From: Aquibium microcysteis
GTDB taxonomy: Bacteria; Pseudomonadota; Alphaproteobacteria; Rhizobiales; Rhizobiaceae
NCBI RefSeq assembly: GCF_014495845.1
Contig: NZ_CP061080.1
Span: 5,570,001 to 5,634,000, forward strand
Direction of reading: 5' to 3'
DNA: 64,000 bases
The notes beneath the pieces are model-generated. The model worked only from the letters and a program-made list of their open reading frames with translations. It did no database searches and was not told the DNA's origin. The position numbers and the translations under genes are program-made. Shown in pieces: positions 18,893-29,980 of this stretch; position 1 is the first letter of the stretch; the number at the start of each line of letters is the position of its first letter.

Positions 18893-19600
18893 TCATTCCC
18901 CGGCGAGCAGCCGCTCGACGAAGGCCGGCACGATCTCGGTCGCCTTGCCGTGCTCGGCTTCGGCAAACAGCGAGAACCCGTCCGACGGCTCGAGATTGAG
19001 CTCGACCGTATGCGCCCCGTGCCGCCGCGCCTCCTCGACGAAGCCGGCGGCCGGGTAGACGCTGCCGCTCGTGCCGATCGACACGAACAGGTCGCAGGCC
19101 TCCAGCGCCCGCTCGATCCGCCCCAAGTGGTAGGGCATCTCGCCGAACCACACGACGTCGGGCCGGAGCGTCCCCATCGAGTGGCAGGCCGGACACAGCG
19201 TGTCGACGTCCATGTCGCCCGGCCAGTGCAGCCGGTTGCCGCAATTGCTGCACAGCGCCTGGCCGATCTCGCCATGCATGTGGATCAGCCGCGACGAACC
19301 GGCCCGCTCGTGCAGGTCGTCGATGTTCTGCGTCACCAGCAGGAACGCGCCGGAAAACGCGTGCTCCAGCCGCGCCAGCGCCACATGCGCCGCGTTCGGC
19401 GCCACCCCCGCCATGCCGCGCCGGCGCTGGTTGTAGAAGTCGTGCACCAGCCGCGGATTGCGCGCGAAACCCTGCGGCGTCGCCACGTCGCGATAATCCA
19501 CCTTCGACCAGATCCCGCCCGCGTCGCGGAACGTGTCGACGCCCGATTCGGCCGAGATGCCCGCGCCGGTGAGGATGACGATGGAGGAGGGGCGTTTCAT
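18893..19600 (-). CDS. cobB: NAD-dependent protein deacylase (sirtuin)
   Basis: 235-residue class III-type sirtuin. The NAD-binding GAGISAESG starts at residue 12, then QNIDDLHERAG. His109 in the HMHG motif is catalytic, and Cys117, Cys120, Cys136 and Cys139 form the zinc ribbon. Tyr56-x-x-Arg59 matches the pair that lets CobB/SIRT5-type enzymes accept acidic acyl groups. Its start overlaps the stop of the upstream fic gene by 4 nt, so the two are cotranscribed; whether they act together is unknown. Convergent with rlmD. Confidence 0.93.
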   Translation of the reverse strand: MKRPSSIVILTGAGISAESGVDTFRDAGGIWSKVDYRDVATPQGFARNPRLVHDFYNQRRRGMAGVAPNAAHVALARLEHAFSGAFLLVTQNIDDLHERAGSSRLIHMHGEIGQALCSNCGNRLHWPGDMDVDTLCPACHSMGTLRPDVVWFGEMPYHLGRIERALEACDLFVSIGTSGSVYPAAGFVEEARRHGAHTVELNLEPSDGFSLFAEAEHGKATEIVPAFVERLLAGE

Positions 19601-20742
19601 GCCGAAGCTCTGAGGATGGCGCGTGCGGCGAAGTATTCCGGCATGGACGGACCCTGCACCTTTTCCAGGACGCCGATCTCCTCGAGATTGGCGATCGTCA
19701 GCCGGGCAGCGCGATGCGTCACGCCGAGGAGCTTCTTCACGATGGGCGTCGAAACCACCGGACTGGAGAAGAGGTGGTCGATGACGATGACGACGTTGTT
19801 GGATCGGAATTTCGACATCGCCAGCTCGCGGTACTCGTTCTGGAGAGAGATGAGGCCGTCTATCAGCCGGTTCGAGGTGACGCATGTATCGGTGCAGACG
19901 GAGAGGAAGAAGTGCAGCCATTGGGTCCAGCGTCCCTTCGAAGAGACGTCGAACATCAGGTCGATGTATTCATCCTTGCGGGCTTCGAGGCTGGCGCTCG
20001 GATAGAACACCGGTGCCGTGATCAGCCCTCTCGATTGGAGGATGAGCGGGATCAGAATTCGCCCGACACGTCCGTTGCCGTCGGCGAAAGGATGGATCGT
20101 TTCGAACTGGTAGTGGACGATTGCAGCTTCGAGCAGGGCGGGAATCGATTGCGGGTCGTCCCGATTGATGAAGGCTTCGAGTTGATCCATCGCAGCGGCC
20201 GCTTCCTTGGGAGGGGGAGGGACGAACCGGGCGGATTGGGGGGAAATGCCTCCGATCCAGTTCTGGTCGCGCTTGTATTCGCCTGGCCGCTTGTCTCCGC
20301 CTCTTCCGCGCGGCAGACCCGCCAGGAGCTTTTCGTGAACTTCCCTGATCATCCTATGGCATATCGGCAACTGCTCCATCATGTTCAGCGCGTGGGTTAG
20401 CGCGCGTGCGTAGTTCAATACTTCGCGTGTGTCCGCTCTTGCTCCTTCCTCGGCTCCCGCTTCCAGCAAAGCCAGTTCATCTGTCGTCGTGAATGTCCCT
20501 TCCATCGCCGATGACAGGAGTGCCTCACGTCGCTGGAGTGGTCGAAGGATGATGTGGGGATTGCGCAACTGAGCGATTTTGGCGTTCAGAGCACCGATCG
20601 CCGCCATTGACTCGCCAAAGGCGAGAAATACCGCCGCGAGATCGATTTTCGGGGGGAGCGGGTCGGGGGAAAACGCTTTGACACCCAAACTCGTGTCGAT
20701 GAGTTTTCCGGGGGATCCGCTGTTGAAACTACGAGGGTCCAT
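19597..20742 (-). CDS. Fic-family AMPylase-type protein with N-terminal inhibitory helix
   Basis: 381 residues. The Fic core motif HPFADGNGR (217-225, followed by VGR) is complete, so nucleotide transfer (usually AMPylation) is plausible. The N-terminal helix has S77-x3-E81-G82, matching the (S/T)xxxE(G/N) inhibitory motif of class II Fic enzymes, so activity should be self-restrained. A winged-helix-like C-terminus (about 315-375: PIVKKLLGVTHRAARLTIANLEEIG) completes this common architecture. It is coupled to cobB. The region from about codon 77 back through the promoter has been tandemly duplicated upstream. Confidence 0.9.
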   Translation of the reverse strand: MDPRSFNSGSPGKLIDTSLGVKAFSPDPLPPKIDLAAVFLAFGESMAAIGALNAKIAQLRNPHIILRPLQRREALLSSAMEGTFTTTDELALLEAGAEEGARADTREVLNYARALTHALNMMEQLPICHRMIREVHEKLLAGLPRGRGGDKRPGEYKRDQNWIGGISPQSARFVPPPPKEAAAAMDQLEAFINRDDPQSIPALLEAAIVHYQFETIHPFADGNGRVGRILIPLILQSRGLITAPVFYPSASLEARKDEYIDLMFDVSSKGRWTQWLHFFLSVCTDTCVTSNRLIDGLISLQNEYRELAMSKFRSNNVVIVIDHLFSSPVVSTPIVKKLLGVTHRAARLTIANLEEIGVLEKVQGPSMPEYFAARAILRASA

Positions 20743-20748
20743 GGCGAG

Positions 20749-20846
20749 TGATACCTTATGGGCGATTGAGTACCATCCTTCGCGATTACCGCTAGTTAGG
20801 TATCATGTCTACGCCTCTTTGATACATAACCGCCGTTTAGGTATCA
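20749..20846. promoter_or_regulatory. fic promoter with four GGTATCA/TGATAC half-sites
   Basis: Half-sites lie at 20749-20755 (TGATACC), 20799-20805 (GGTATCA), 20820-20826 (TGATACA, one base off) and 20840-20846 (GGTATCA). Alternating orientation makes inverted pairs, which suggests binding sites for a dimeric regulator, perhaps the Fic protein's own winged-helix C-terminus. The first site is 6 nt upstream of the fic start codon (minus strand). Confidence 0.55.
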
Positions 20847-20861
20847 CGTCTGCGTGCCGCA

Positions 20862-21091
20862 GACAGGAGTGCCTCACGTCGCTGGAGTGGTCGAAGGATG
20901 ATGTGGGAATTGCGCAACTGCGCGATTCTGGCGTTCAGAGCACCGATCGCCGCCATCGACTCGCCACAGGCGAGAAATACCGCCGCGAGATCGATTTTCG
21001 GGGGGAGCGGGTCGGGGGAAAACGCCTTGACACTCAAACTCGTGTCGATGAGTTTCCCGGGGGATCCGCTGTTGAAACTACGAGGGTCCAT
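20862..21091 (-). pseudogene. Truncated 5' fragment of fic (duplicate)
   Basis: Encodes a near-copy of the first ~76 residues of the intact Fic protein (MDPRSFNSGSPGKLIDT...) with a few substitutions (G20S, F42C, K55R, P62S), then runs across the duplication junction and stops after eight unrelated residues. It lacks the inhibitory helix and the Fic core, so it cannot be an enzyme. Whether the short peptide is made is unknown. Confidence 0.85.
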
Positions 21092-21097
21092 GGCGAA

Positions 21098-21195
21098 TGA
21101 TACCTGATCGGCGATTGAGTACCATCCTTCGCGATTGCTGCTAGTTAGGTATCATGTCCACGCCTCTTTGATACCTGATCGCCGCTAAGGTATCA
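21098..21195. promoter_or_regulatory. Second copy of the operator cluster, overlapping the tldD stop
   Basis: The four half-sites recur 349 nt on: 21098-21104 and 21169-21175 (TGATACC), 21148-21154 and 21189-21195 (GGTATCA), all exact here. The last one contains the tldD stop codon. TGATACCTGATCG is also directly repeated within the copy (21098 and 21169). Confidence 0.55.
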
Positions 21196-22602
21196 CGCCC
21201 GCGTGCCGCCCACCGTCATCTGGTCCATCCTCAGATGCGGTTGGCCGACGCCCACCGGCACGCCCTGGCCGGCCTTGCCGCACATGCCGATGCCGGTGTC
21301 GAGCTTCATGTCGTTGCCGATCATCGAGACCCGGTGCATGGCGTCCGGCCCGTTGCCGATCAGCATCGCGCCCTTGATCGGCTGCGTCACCTTGCCGTCC
21401 TCGATCATGTAGGCCTCGGTGCAGCCGAACACGAACTTGCCCGACGTGATGTCCACCTGGCCGCCGCCGAAGGAGACGGCGTAGATGCCCTTCTTCACCG
21501 AGGCGATGATCTCGGCCGGCTCCCTGTCGCCGCCGGTCATGAAGGTGTTGGTCATGCGCGGCATCGGCTGGTGCGCATAGCCCTCGCGCCGGCCGTTGCC
21601 GGTGGCGCGCATGCCCATCAGCCGGGCGTTCTGCCGGTCCTGCATGTAGCCGACGAGCTTCCCGTCCTCGATCAGCACGTTGCGCGCGCTGGGCGTGCCC
21701 TCGTCGTCGATCGTCAGCGAGCCGCGCCGCTCGGCGATGGTGCCGTCGTCGACGACTGTGACGCCTTTGGCCGCCACCTGCTGCCCCAGCAGGCCGGAAA
21801 AGGCCGAGGTCTTCTTGCGGTTGAAGTCGCCTTCCAGCCCGTGCCCCACCGCCTCGTGCAGCATCACGCCCGGCCAGCCGGAGGACAGCACGATGTCGAA
21901 CGTGCCGGCCGGCGCCGGCACCGCCTCCAGATTGACCAGCGCCTGGCGCAGCGCCTCCTCGGCGGCGTGCTTCCAGCTCTGCTCGGCAATGAACTCGCCG
22001 AACGCCTTGCGGCCGCCCATGCCGTAGGAGCCGCTCTCCTGCCGGTCGCCCTCGCCGACGACCACCGACACGTTCATCCGCACCAGCGGGCGGATGTCGC
22101 GCACAAGGTGCCCGTCGGCGCGCAGGATCTCCACCTGCTGCCACGAGGCCGTCAGCGCCGCCGTCACCTGCCGCACGCGGGGATCGCGCGCCCGCACCCA
22201 GCCGTCGATCTCCTGCAGCAGCGCGGCCTTCTCGGCGAAGCCGGGCGAGGCGATCGGGTTGACGTCGTCGTAGAGCTTCACGTTCGTTCCCGCCGGCGCT
22301 GCAGCCAGCGTGCCGGAATAGCCGGCCTTCACCGCCGCCACCGCGTCGGCGGCGCGGCGCAGCGCCGCTCCCGACATCTCGCTGGCATGGGCGAAGCCGG
22401 TCGCCTCGCCGGCCACCGCGCGCAGGCCGAAGCCCTGGTCGGTGTTGAAGCTCGCCGTCTTCAGCCGGCCATTGTCGAACATCAGCGCTTCGCCCTCGCT
22501 GTATTCGAGGAACAGCTCTCCGTCGTCGGCGCCGCCGATGGCATCCGCAACCAGGCGCCGGACGGTGCTGTCGTCGATGTCGAAGCGGGAAATCAGGTCC
22601 AT
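21193..22602 (-). CDS. tldD: TldD metalloprotease subunit
   Basis: 469-residue TldD, the zinc-bearing partner of TldE/PmbA in a hetero-complex that degrades unfolded peptides and matures some RiPPs. The zinc motif HExxxH is present (HEAVGHGLEGD), with the TldD-typical GMRATGNGRREGYAHQP-like region and a Cys-containing C-terminus (FGCTEAYMIEDGK). Its 3' end has been drawn into the neighbouring 349-bp duplication, but the reading frame is intact. tldE is not in the window. In related genomes tldD lies next to ialB and the cytochrome oxidase genes. Confidence 0.95.
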   Translation of the reverse strand: MDLISRFDIDDSTVRRLVADAIGGADDGELFLEYSEGEALMFDNGRLKTASFNTDQGFGLRAVAGEATGFAHASEMSGAALRRAADAVAAVKAGYSGTLAAAPAGTNVKLYDDVNPIASPGFAEKAALLQEIDGWVRARDPRVRQVTAALTASWQQVEILRADGHLVRDIRPLVRMNVSVVVGEGDRQESGSYGMGGRKAFGEFIAEQSWKHAAEEALRQALVNLEAVPAPAGTFDIVLSSGWPGVMLHEAVGHGLEGDFNRKKTSAFSGLLGQQVAAKGVTVVDDGTIAERRGSLTIDDEGTPSARNVLIEDGKLVGYMQDRQNARLMGMRATGNGRREGYAHQPMPRMTNTFMTGGDREPAEIIASVKKGIYAVSFGGGQVDITSGKFVFGCTEAYMIEDGKVTQPIKGAMLIGNGPDAMHRVSMIGNDMKLDTGIGMCGKAGQGVPVGVGQPHLRMDQMTVGGTRA

Positions 22603-22702
22603 CGGGAGGCTCCTTGCTGTGGCTCCGATGTAGGGCGTCCCGGCTTTGCCCGCAACGGCGTTCGCCGCGCGCCGTCCGATCGAATTATCCTAAGTTGCAG
22701 TA

Positions 22703-22723
22703 TATTGATGTATGCAATCAATA
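22703..22723. promoter_or_regulatory. AT-rich palindrome in the tldD/subtilase divergent promoter
   Basis: TATTGAT and ATCAATA form a perfect 7-bp inverted repeat with a 7-nt spacer, in an AT-rich patch (22680-22735) within otherwise GC-rich DNA between two divergent genes. It is positioned 43 nt before the subtilase start codon, where an operator would act. The regulator is unknown. Confidence 0.4.
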
Positions 22724-22765
22724 AGAGTATCCTTGCCTCGGGGCACCACTTCGAGGGGAACATCA

Positions 22766-24250
22766 ATGACACGATACGTCTTCATGCCGGACGACGGTGC
22801 CGACCGGCTTGCCGTCGCCCAGCTCGCGAGCGCGCTGGCGGCGCCCGAACCGCAGATCTTCGCTGCCGCCTCGGCGGCATCCGCCCCGTCCGCCGGCCGT
22901 CGCCGCGGCAAGCCGCCGGTCAGGATCATCGACGTCTTCGAGCCGACCGGCATCGCACTCGTCGAGGCGTCGGCGCAGGCTGCAGTCCCGGCCGCCGCGC
23001 CGCCCGGCGGCACGTACTATCCGGTCCTGAACTACCAGACGGCCATCGCCGCGCCCCGCGCCGGCCGGACGAAGCTGCCGCGCACCCTCGGTCCGGCGGG
23101 AGGAGCTCTCTTTGCGCTGCAGCTGCGCCTTTCGGACAGCGGCGCTCCCGTCTCCGGAGCCGTCGTCCATCTCCGGCTGAAGGGCAGTACGATCCAGCTG
23201 TCCGCCTCGTCCGACGCACAGGGCAACGCCGTCTTCGGGATGCGCGCGCCGGGCGTGCGCGGGGCGATGCTTCTCGTCGAGCCGGGCTTCCAGCAGCACT
23301 GGGGCTACATGGACGCGGCCGCCGATCTCGACAGCGGCGACGTCGTCACCCTGGATGCCATCGACCTCCCTCTCGCGCCGGACGTCCTGCGCAAGGCGCT
23401 GACGCCCGGCCGGACGGGTGACGGCGCCGGCGTGCGGATCGGCGTCATCGACACCGGCGTCGGCCCGCATCGCGATCTGCCCCAGGCAGTCGGCGACCAT
23501 GATACCAGCGACGGCCACGGCACCCATGTCGCCGGCATCATCGCCGGTCGCGGCGCCGCGTCCAATGCCGGTATCGCGCCCGACGCCGAGATCAGGAGCT
23601 ACCGCGTCTTCCCCGACCGCACCACCGGGCTCGCGCCGAACTACGAGATCCACAAGGCCATCGAACGGGCCGCGTCCGACGGCTGCCACCTGATCAACCT
23701 CAGCCTGAAGAGCGAGCGGCTGCTGGATCCCCATCACGACGACAAGGTCATCTCGCGGGCGATCAGGGACGCCGCCGACCGAGGGGTTCTCGCGATCGCC
23801 GCGGCCGGAAACGACTTCCGGCGCTTCGTCTCGTTTCCGGCACGCCATCCCGACGTGCTCTCCGTGTCGGCCTTCGGCGATGAAGCCGCCCTGCCGTCCA
23901 GGGCCTACGATCGCTGGACCGTCTCGCAGGACCGGGCCAGGGGAAAACCCGACGTCTTCTTCGCGAATTTCTCCAACCAGGGCATCGACGGCACGAAGGT
24001 CGACCTGACGGCGCCGGGCGCCGGTGTCGTGTCGACCGTCCCGGGCGACGGCTATGCGCCGATGAGCGGCACGTCGATGGCCTGTCCGGCCGCCACGGGG
24101 GCGATCGCCCGGGTCCTGTCGCGCCAGCCCGCCATCCTCGCCATGCCGCCCGACAGGACGCGCATGCAGGCGATGCGGGCGGCGGCGATCGCCGCTCTCG
24201 CGCCCGTCGGCTTTGCCGTCGCGTTCGAAGGGCAGGGCATGGTTTCGTGA
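22766..24250 (+). CDS. Subtilisin-like serine peptidase (S8) without signal peptide
   Basis: 494 residues. The catalytic triad is Asp229 (GVIDTG), His251 (GHGTHVAG) and Ser437 (GTSMACP), with the oxyanion Asn349. The N-terminus (1-110) is Ala/Pro-rich with no signal peptide. Residues about 113-200 (ALQLRLSDSGAPVSGAVVHL and following) look like a carboxypeptidase-regulatory/Ig-like beta domain. The ATG at 22766 has GAGGGG upstream; a 54-nt in-frame extension is less likely. An 80-residue protein follows on the same strand. The lack of an export signal suggests a cytosolic role or non-classical secretion. Confidence 0.85.
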   Translation: MTRYVFMPDDGADRLAVAQLASALAAPEPQIFAAASAASAPSAGRRRGKPPVRIIDVFEPTGIALVEASAQAAVPAAAPPGGTYYPVLNYQTAIAAPRAGRTKLPRTLGPAGGALFALQLRLSDSGAPVSGAVVHLRLKGSTIQLSASSDAQGNAVFGMRAPGVRGAMLLVEPGFQQHWGYMDAAADLDSGDVVTLDAIDLPLAPDVLRKALTPGRTGDGAGVRIGVIDTGVGPHRDLPQAVGDHDTSDGHGTHVAGIIAGRGAASNAGIAPDAEIRSYRVFPDRTTGLAPNYEIHKAIERAASDGCHLINLSLKSERLLDPHHDDKVISRAIRDAADRGVLAIAAAGNDFRRFVSFPARHPDVLSVSAFGDEAALPSRAYDRWTVSQDRARGKPDVFFANFSNQGIDGTKVDLTAPGAGVVSTVPGDGYAPMSGTSMACPAATGAIARVLSRQPAILAMPPDRTRMQAMRAAAIAALAPVGFAVAFEGQGMVS

Positions 24251-24396
24251 CCGCCTGTACTGCGCTCTTCAATCGCGGAACCGGTTTTCGCGCGCGTTTC
24301 GCGTAAAGCGTGCAATCGGGCGCCAATGCGCGTCAGTCTTGAACCGGCGCGCCCTTCGCCCTATTCTCCAACCTCCACCGAAACAGGATCATCGAC

Positions 24397-24639
24397 ATGG
24401 AACGGCTGGTAATCATCTCCGAAGAGCCTCTGTCGGAAGAGGCGCCTCTTGTTCAGGCGATCGGCAGCATGCCCGGCATAGCGGTCACGTCCGTTTCGCC
24501 GTCCTTCATCGACGTCGAGGTCACAAAGCCCCAGTCCGGCGCACGCTTGCGTGCCTTCGCGCTGCGCAACGGGCTGTCGGTCGAAGCGACGCCGGAAGTT
24601 CAGCTGATGGAACCGATGTCACCTTTCCGGGCATTCTGA
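24397..24639 (+). CDS. Small protein downstream of subtilase, possible inhibitor/chaperone
   Basis: 80 residues, no signal peptide, no cysteine. The predicted order strand-helix-strand-strand-helix (LVIISEE, PLVQAIGSM, IAVTSVSP, FIDVEVTK, LRAFALRNGLSV) and its size recall the subtilisin propeptide/I9 inhibitor fold. This is inference only; no motif proves it. It lies 146 nt after the subtilase gene, with AGGA before the ATG. It could act in trans to fold or restrain the peptidase. Confidence 0.6.
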   Translation: MERLVIISEEPLSEEAPLVQAIGSMPGIAVTSVSPSFIDVEVTKPQSGARLRAFALRNGLSVEATPEVQLMEPMSPFRAF

Positions 24640-24725
24640 CGGACCCTGCGGGGCCGCCCGGACCGGGCGATGCGCCGCATCGGGTCGGACGGCATCGCGC
24701 TGCGCTGCCGTCCGCCTTCCATCCG

Positions 24726-25241
24726 TCACGGCAGCGCGGCGAAGCCGTCGGAAAATCCCGTCAGGTCGACCGGAATGCCGATGCCTTCCTCCGGCGTCTG
24801 GAAGACGATGAAGGTCGCCGACTTGCCGGTCTTGAACGTGTCCAGCAGCGACGGCTCGAGGATCACCTCGGCATAGCAGCCGTCCTGGAAGCAGCGCACG
24901 AAATAGGCCCGGCCGATGTCCTTGCCGTCGACGTTCAGGCCGAGCCCGTTCGGCAGGAGCACGCCGAGCGGCGCCAGCACGCGCAGGATCTCCGCCTTGT
25001 TGTCGGCCGTGCGCAGCACCACGACCGAGAGCCCGACCTCCGGCCTGTCTTCCGCGACCACGTTCTGCATCAGGGCGCACTGCTCGCCCGACGCGCCGGC
25101 CGGAACGTCGCAGATCACCGACCATGCGCCATGGGTGCCGCGCACGGTTCCGCTGGGCTGCGCGCCGGCAGGAAGCCCGGCGATCGTGGCGAGTGCTCCG
25201 GCGAGCGCAGCGGCGAGGAAGCGTGCGGGGATCGCGATCAT
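24726..25241 (-). CDS. Invasion-associated locus B (IalB) family protein
   Basis: 171-residue exported protein. Signal peptide of about 28 residues (AALAGALATIAGLPAGAQ). The mature domain carries the family pattern HGAWSVICD, a cysteine in EQCALMQ, and FVRCFQDGCYAEV, giving likely disulfides. The start with GGAG 5 nt upstream (at 25241) is preferred over the ATG seven codons earlier. IalB was described in Bartonella; most Rhizobiales carry it next to cytochrome oxidase genes and its biochemical role is unclear. Confidence 0.88.
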   Translation of the reverse strand: MIAIPARFLAAALAGALATIAGLPAGAQPSGTVRGTHGAWSVICDVPAGASGEQCALMQNVVAEDRPEVGLSVVVLRTADNKAEILRVLAPLGVLLPNGLGLNVDGKDIGRAYFVRCFQDGCYAEVILEPSLLDTFKTGKSATFIVFQTPEEGIGIPVDLTGFSDGFAALP

Positions 25242-25593
25242 GGGGACTCCGTTGCGAATCACTTCAATCTAGCGTGGCGGCCTGCGCTTTCAAAGACATG
25301 CGGCCAGATCGACCACCGACCGCGGTCCACCGGGACCACTGCCCCGCGAATTGGCCCGAATTGCGGCCCGCGCCTGCACGGCTCCGGGCCACGGGGTGGG
25401 CGAGTATCGGTCCAGGAGCACCCGCGCATTTTGATCTCGCGCAAAAATGCCGCATGAATTCGTCCAGGGCGTTTGTTGCGGTCGGGGCCGGGATATGGTT
25501 TTAACGGCCCGAATGCCGTCCGGGGAGTCTCTCCCGGAGGAGAGGGCGTGGGACCAGGCGGTCCCGCGCGCGTCGATCGAGGAGAATCCGAGC
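25242..25593. other. Promoter region upstream of the cytochrome oxidase operon
   Basis: About 350 nt without a supported gene between divergent ialB and ctaC. It contains an inverted repeat GCATTTT (25426-25432)/AAAATGC (25444-25450) with an 11-nt spacer, a possible operator or hairpin in the oxidase leader. The open frame running through it into ctaC from 25447 is not credible as protein. Confidence 0.5.
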
Positions 25594-28153
<2,560 letters not shown>

Positions 28154-28170
28154 GCGCTGACCGCAGATTT

Positions 28171-28198
28171 CGAGGCCGCCGATCCGTCGGCGGCCTCG
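28171..28198 (+). terminator. 12-bp perfect hairpin between ctaD and ctaB
   Basis: Arms 28171-28182 and 28187-28198 pair perfectly around a TCCG tetraloop. It is followed by CACCAAG rather than a T-run, so it may be a stability element or partial attenuator that protects the abundant ctaCD message, with lower expression of downstream assembly genes. Confidence 0.55.
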
Positions 28199-28232
28199 CA
28201 CCAAGAACAACAAGAACCTGGAAACGTAAGGC

Positions 28233-29168
28233 ATGGCTTTGGCCACCACCGACCGCGAGATCGACGCCGGGGTTCACCTCTCCGAGGCGACGCCAGGCGA
28301 TTACTTCACGCTGCTCAAGCCGCGTGTGATGGCGCTCGTCGTCTTCACCGCCGTCGTCGGTCTCGTCGCCGCACCCGTGGCGCTGAACCCCTTCATCGCG
28401 CTGATCGCCATCCTGTCGATCGCCGTCGGCGCGGGCGCATCCGGTGCGCTCAACATGTGGTACGATGCCGACATCGACGCCGTGATGTCGCGCACCGCCA
28501 CGCGCCCCGTCCCGAGCGGCCGCGTGCTGCCGGGCGAGGCGCTCGCCTTCGGGCTCGTCCTGTCTGCCCTGTCGGTGATGACGCTCGGCGTGCTGGTCAA
28601 CTGGCTGGCTGCCTCGCTGCTCGCCTTCACGATCTTCTTCTACGCCGTGGTCTACACCATGTGGCTGAAGCGCTGGACGCCGCAGAACATCGTCATCGGC
28701 GGTGCCGCCGGCGCCTTCCCGCCGATCATCGGCTGGGCGGCGGCCACCGGCACCGTCAGCCTCGAGAGCGTCATCCTCTTCGCCATCATCTTCCTGTGGA
28801 CGCCGCCGCACTTCTGGGCGCTCGCCTTGTTCAAGGCGGCCGATTACGGCCGGGCGGGCGTGCCGATGATGCCCAACGTCGCCGGTCTCGCCTCCACCCG
28901 CCGCCAGATCTTCGCCTATTCCGTCGTCATCGCGCCGGTCGGCGTGCTGCCGACCCTGCTCGGCTATGCGAGCTTCGGCTACGGCGCCTGCGCCGCCGCC
29001 CTCGGCGCCGGCTTCGTCTGGTACGCGCTCAAGGTGCTGCGCATGCGCGACGACGACCGCGACATGAAGCCGGCCAAGGCGCTGTTCGCCTATTCGATCC
29101 TCTACCTCTTCGCCATCTTCGCCGCCTATCTCGTCGACACGGTCGTCGGGCGGGCGTTGGCAGGATGA
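28233..29168 (+). CDS. ctaB: Protoheme IX farnesyltransferase (heme O synthase)
   Basis: 311-residue UbiA-family membrane prenyltransferase that attaches farnesyl to heme b, giving heme o for the oxidase. The Asp-rich motif [19 protein letters not shown] (about 74-92) binds the allylic diphosphate, and a second acidic region lies at LRMRDDDRD. About nine transmembrane helices. Its stop codon overlaps the coxF start (ATGA). Confidence 0.95.
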   Translation: MALATTDREIDAGVHLSEATPGDYFTLLKPRVMALVVFTAVVGLVAAPVALNPFIALIAILSIAVGAGASGALNMWYDADIDAVMSRTATRPVPSGRVLPGEALAFGLVLSALSVMTLGVLVNWLAASLLAFTIFFYAVVYTMWLKRWTPQNIVIGGAAGAFPPIIGWAAATGTVSLESVILFAIIFLWTPPHFWALALFKAADYGRAGVPMMPNVAGLASTRRQIFAYSVVIAPVGVLPTLLGYASFGYGACAAALGAGFVWYALKVLRMRDDDRDMKPAKALFAYSILYLFAIFAAYLVDTVVGRALAG

Positions 29169-29335
29169 CGGCCATGGGTGAGGAGGAAGACGGCATCAGG
29201 CTCACGCCTGCCCAGAAGAAGGCCCGCCGGTCGCGCAACGTCGCGATCGCGATCGGTCTGGCGCTGCTGGTGGTGATCTTCTACGTCGCGACGATTGCCA
29301 AGTTCGGTCCGGCAATCCTGAACCGGCCATTGTGA
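29165..29335 (+). CDS. coxF: CoxF-like small oxidase assembly protein
   Basis: 56 residues. A charged N-terminus ([13 protein letters not shown]) precedes one transmembrane helix (about 27-47: [19 protein letters not shown]). This matches the short CoxF protein found between ctaB and ctaG in alphaproteobacteria. It overlaps ctaB by 4 nt and precedes ctaG by 8 nt. Assignment depends on context plus topology. Confidence 0.8.
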   Translation: MTAMGEEEDGIRLTPAQKKARRSRNVAIAIGLALLVVIFYVATIAKFGPAILNRPL

Positions 29336-29343
29336 GGCACGCG

Positions 29344-29979
29344 ATGAGCAACGACGTCGACACCCCCGCCCCCCCGGCCAAGGCTCCGTCCAACACTCTG
29401 GTCGCGGGCGCCTGCGCGGCCACCTTCCTCGGCATGATCGGCATGGCCTATGCGGCCGTTCCGCTCTACCAGCTGTTCTGCCAGGTCACCGGCTATGGCG
29501 GCACCACCCAGCGCGTCGAGCAGTATTCCGATACGGTGATCGACCGCCCGGTGACGGTGCGCTTCGACGCCAACGTCGCATCCGGCCTGCCGTGGGAATT
29601 CGGTCCCGAGCAGCGGTCGGTCACGATGAAGATGGGCGAGACCGTCCAGGTCAGCTACCGCGCGACCAACCCCTTCGACCGTCCGACCCGCGGCCGCGCG
29701 AGCTTCAACGTCTCGCCGGCGATGGCCGGCGCCTATTTCAACAAGGTCCAGTGCTTCTGCTTCACCGACACCGAGCTGAAGCCTGGCGAGACGCTCGAGA
29801 TGCCAGTGGTCTTCTTCGTCGATCCGGCGATCGACGAAGTGCCCGAACTGCGGCACATGACGACGATCACTTTGTCCTATACCTTCTTCGGCATCGACGA
29901 GGAGCCGGCCGAGTCCGCCTCCGTCAAGGGAAGCGTCCCCGTCGAATCCGGGACCTCGACCAGCAACTTTGGGGGCTGA
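29344..29979 (+). CDS. ctaG: Cytochrome c oxidase assembly protein CtaG/Cox11 (copper chaperone)
   Basis: 211 residues. A short cytoplasmic N-terminus, one transmembrane helix (about 17-40) ending in VPLYQLFCQVTGYGG, and a periplasmic immunoglobulin-like domain with the copper-binding CFCF motif (QCFCFTD). It delivers copper to the CuB site of subunit I. The ATG at 29344 is chosen over the in-frame GTG four codons upstream. ctaE begins 1 nt after its stop. Confidence 0.95.
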   Translation: MSNDVDTPAPPAKAPSNTLVAGACAATFLGMIGMAYAAVPLYQLFCQVTGYGGTTQRVEQYSDTVIDRPVTVRFDANVASGLPWEFGPEQRSVTMKMGETVQVSYRATNPFDRPTRGRASFNVSPAMAGAYFNKVQCFCFTDTELKPGETLEMPVVFFVDPAIDEVPELRHMTTITLSYTFFGIDEEPAESASVKGSVPVESGTSTSNFGG

Positions 29980-29980
29980 C

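Larger units (their letters stand above)
20513..21210. repeat. 349-bp direct tandem duplication covering fic 5' end and promoter
   Basis: Copy 1 (about 20513-20861) and copy 2 (about 20862-21210) align at a constant 349-nt offset with only scattered substitutions. Each copy holds the first ~76 fic codons, the start codon and the upstream operator-rich region. Copy 2 runs into the last codons of tldD. Since copy 2 abuts tldD, copy 1 probably carries a duplicated trace of the tldD 3' end at its outer edge (GCGTGCCGC). Confidence 0.9.
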
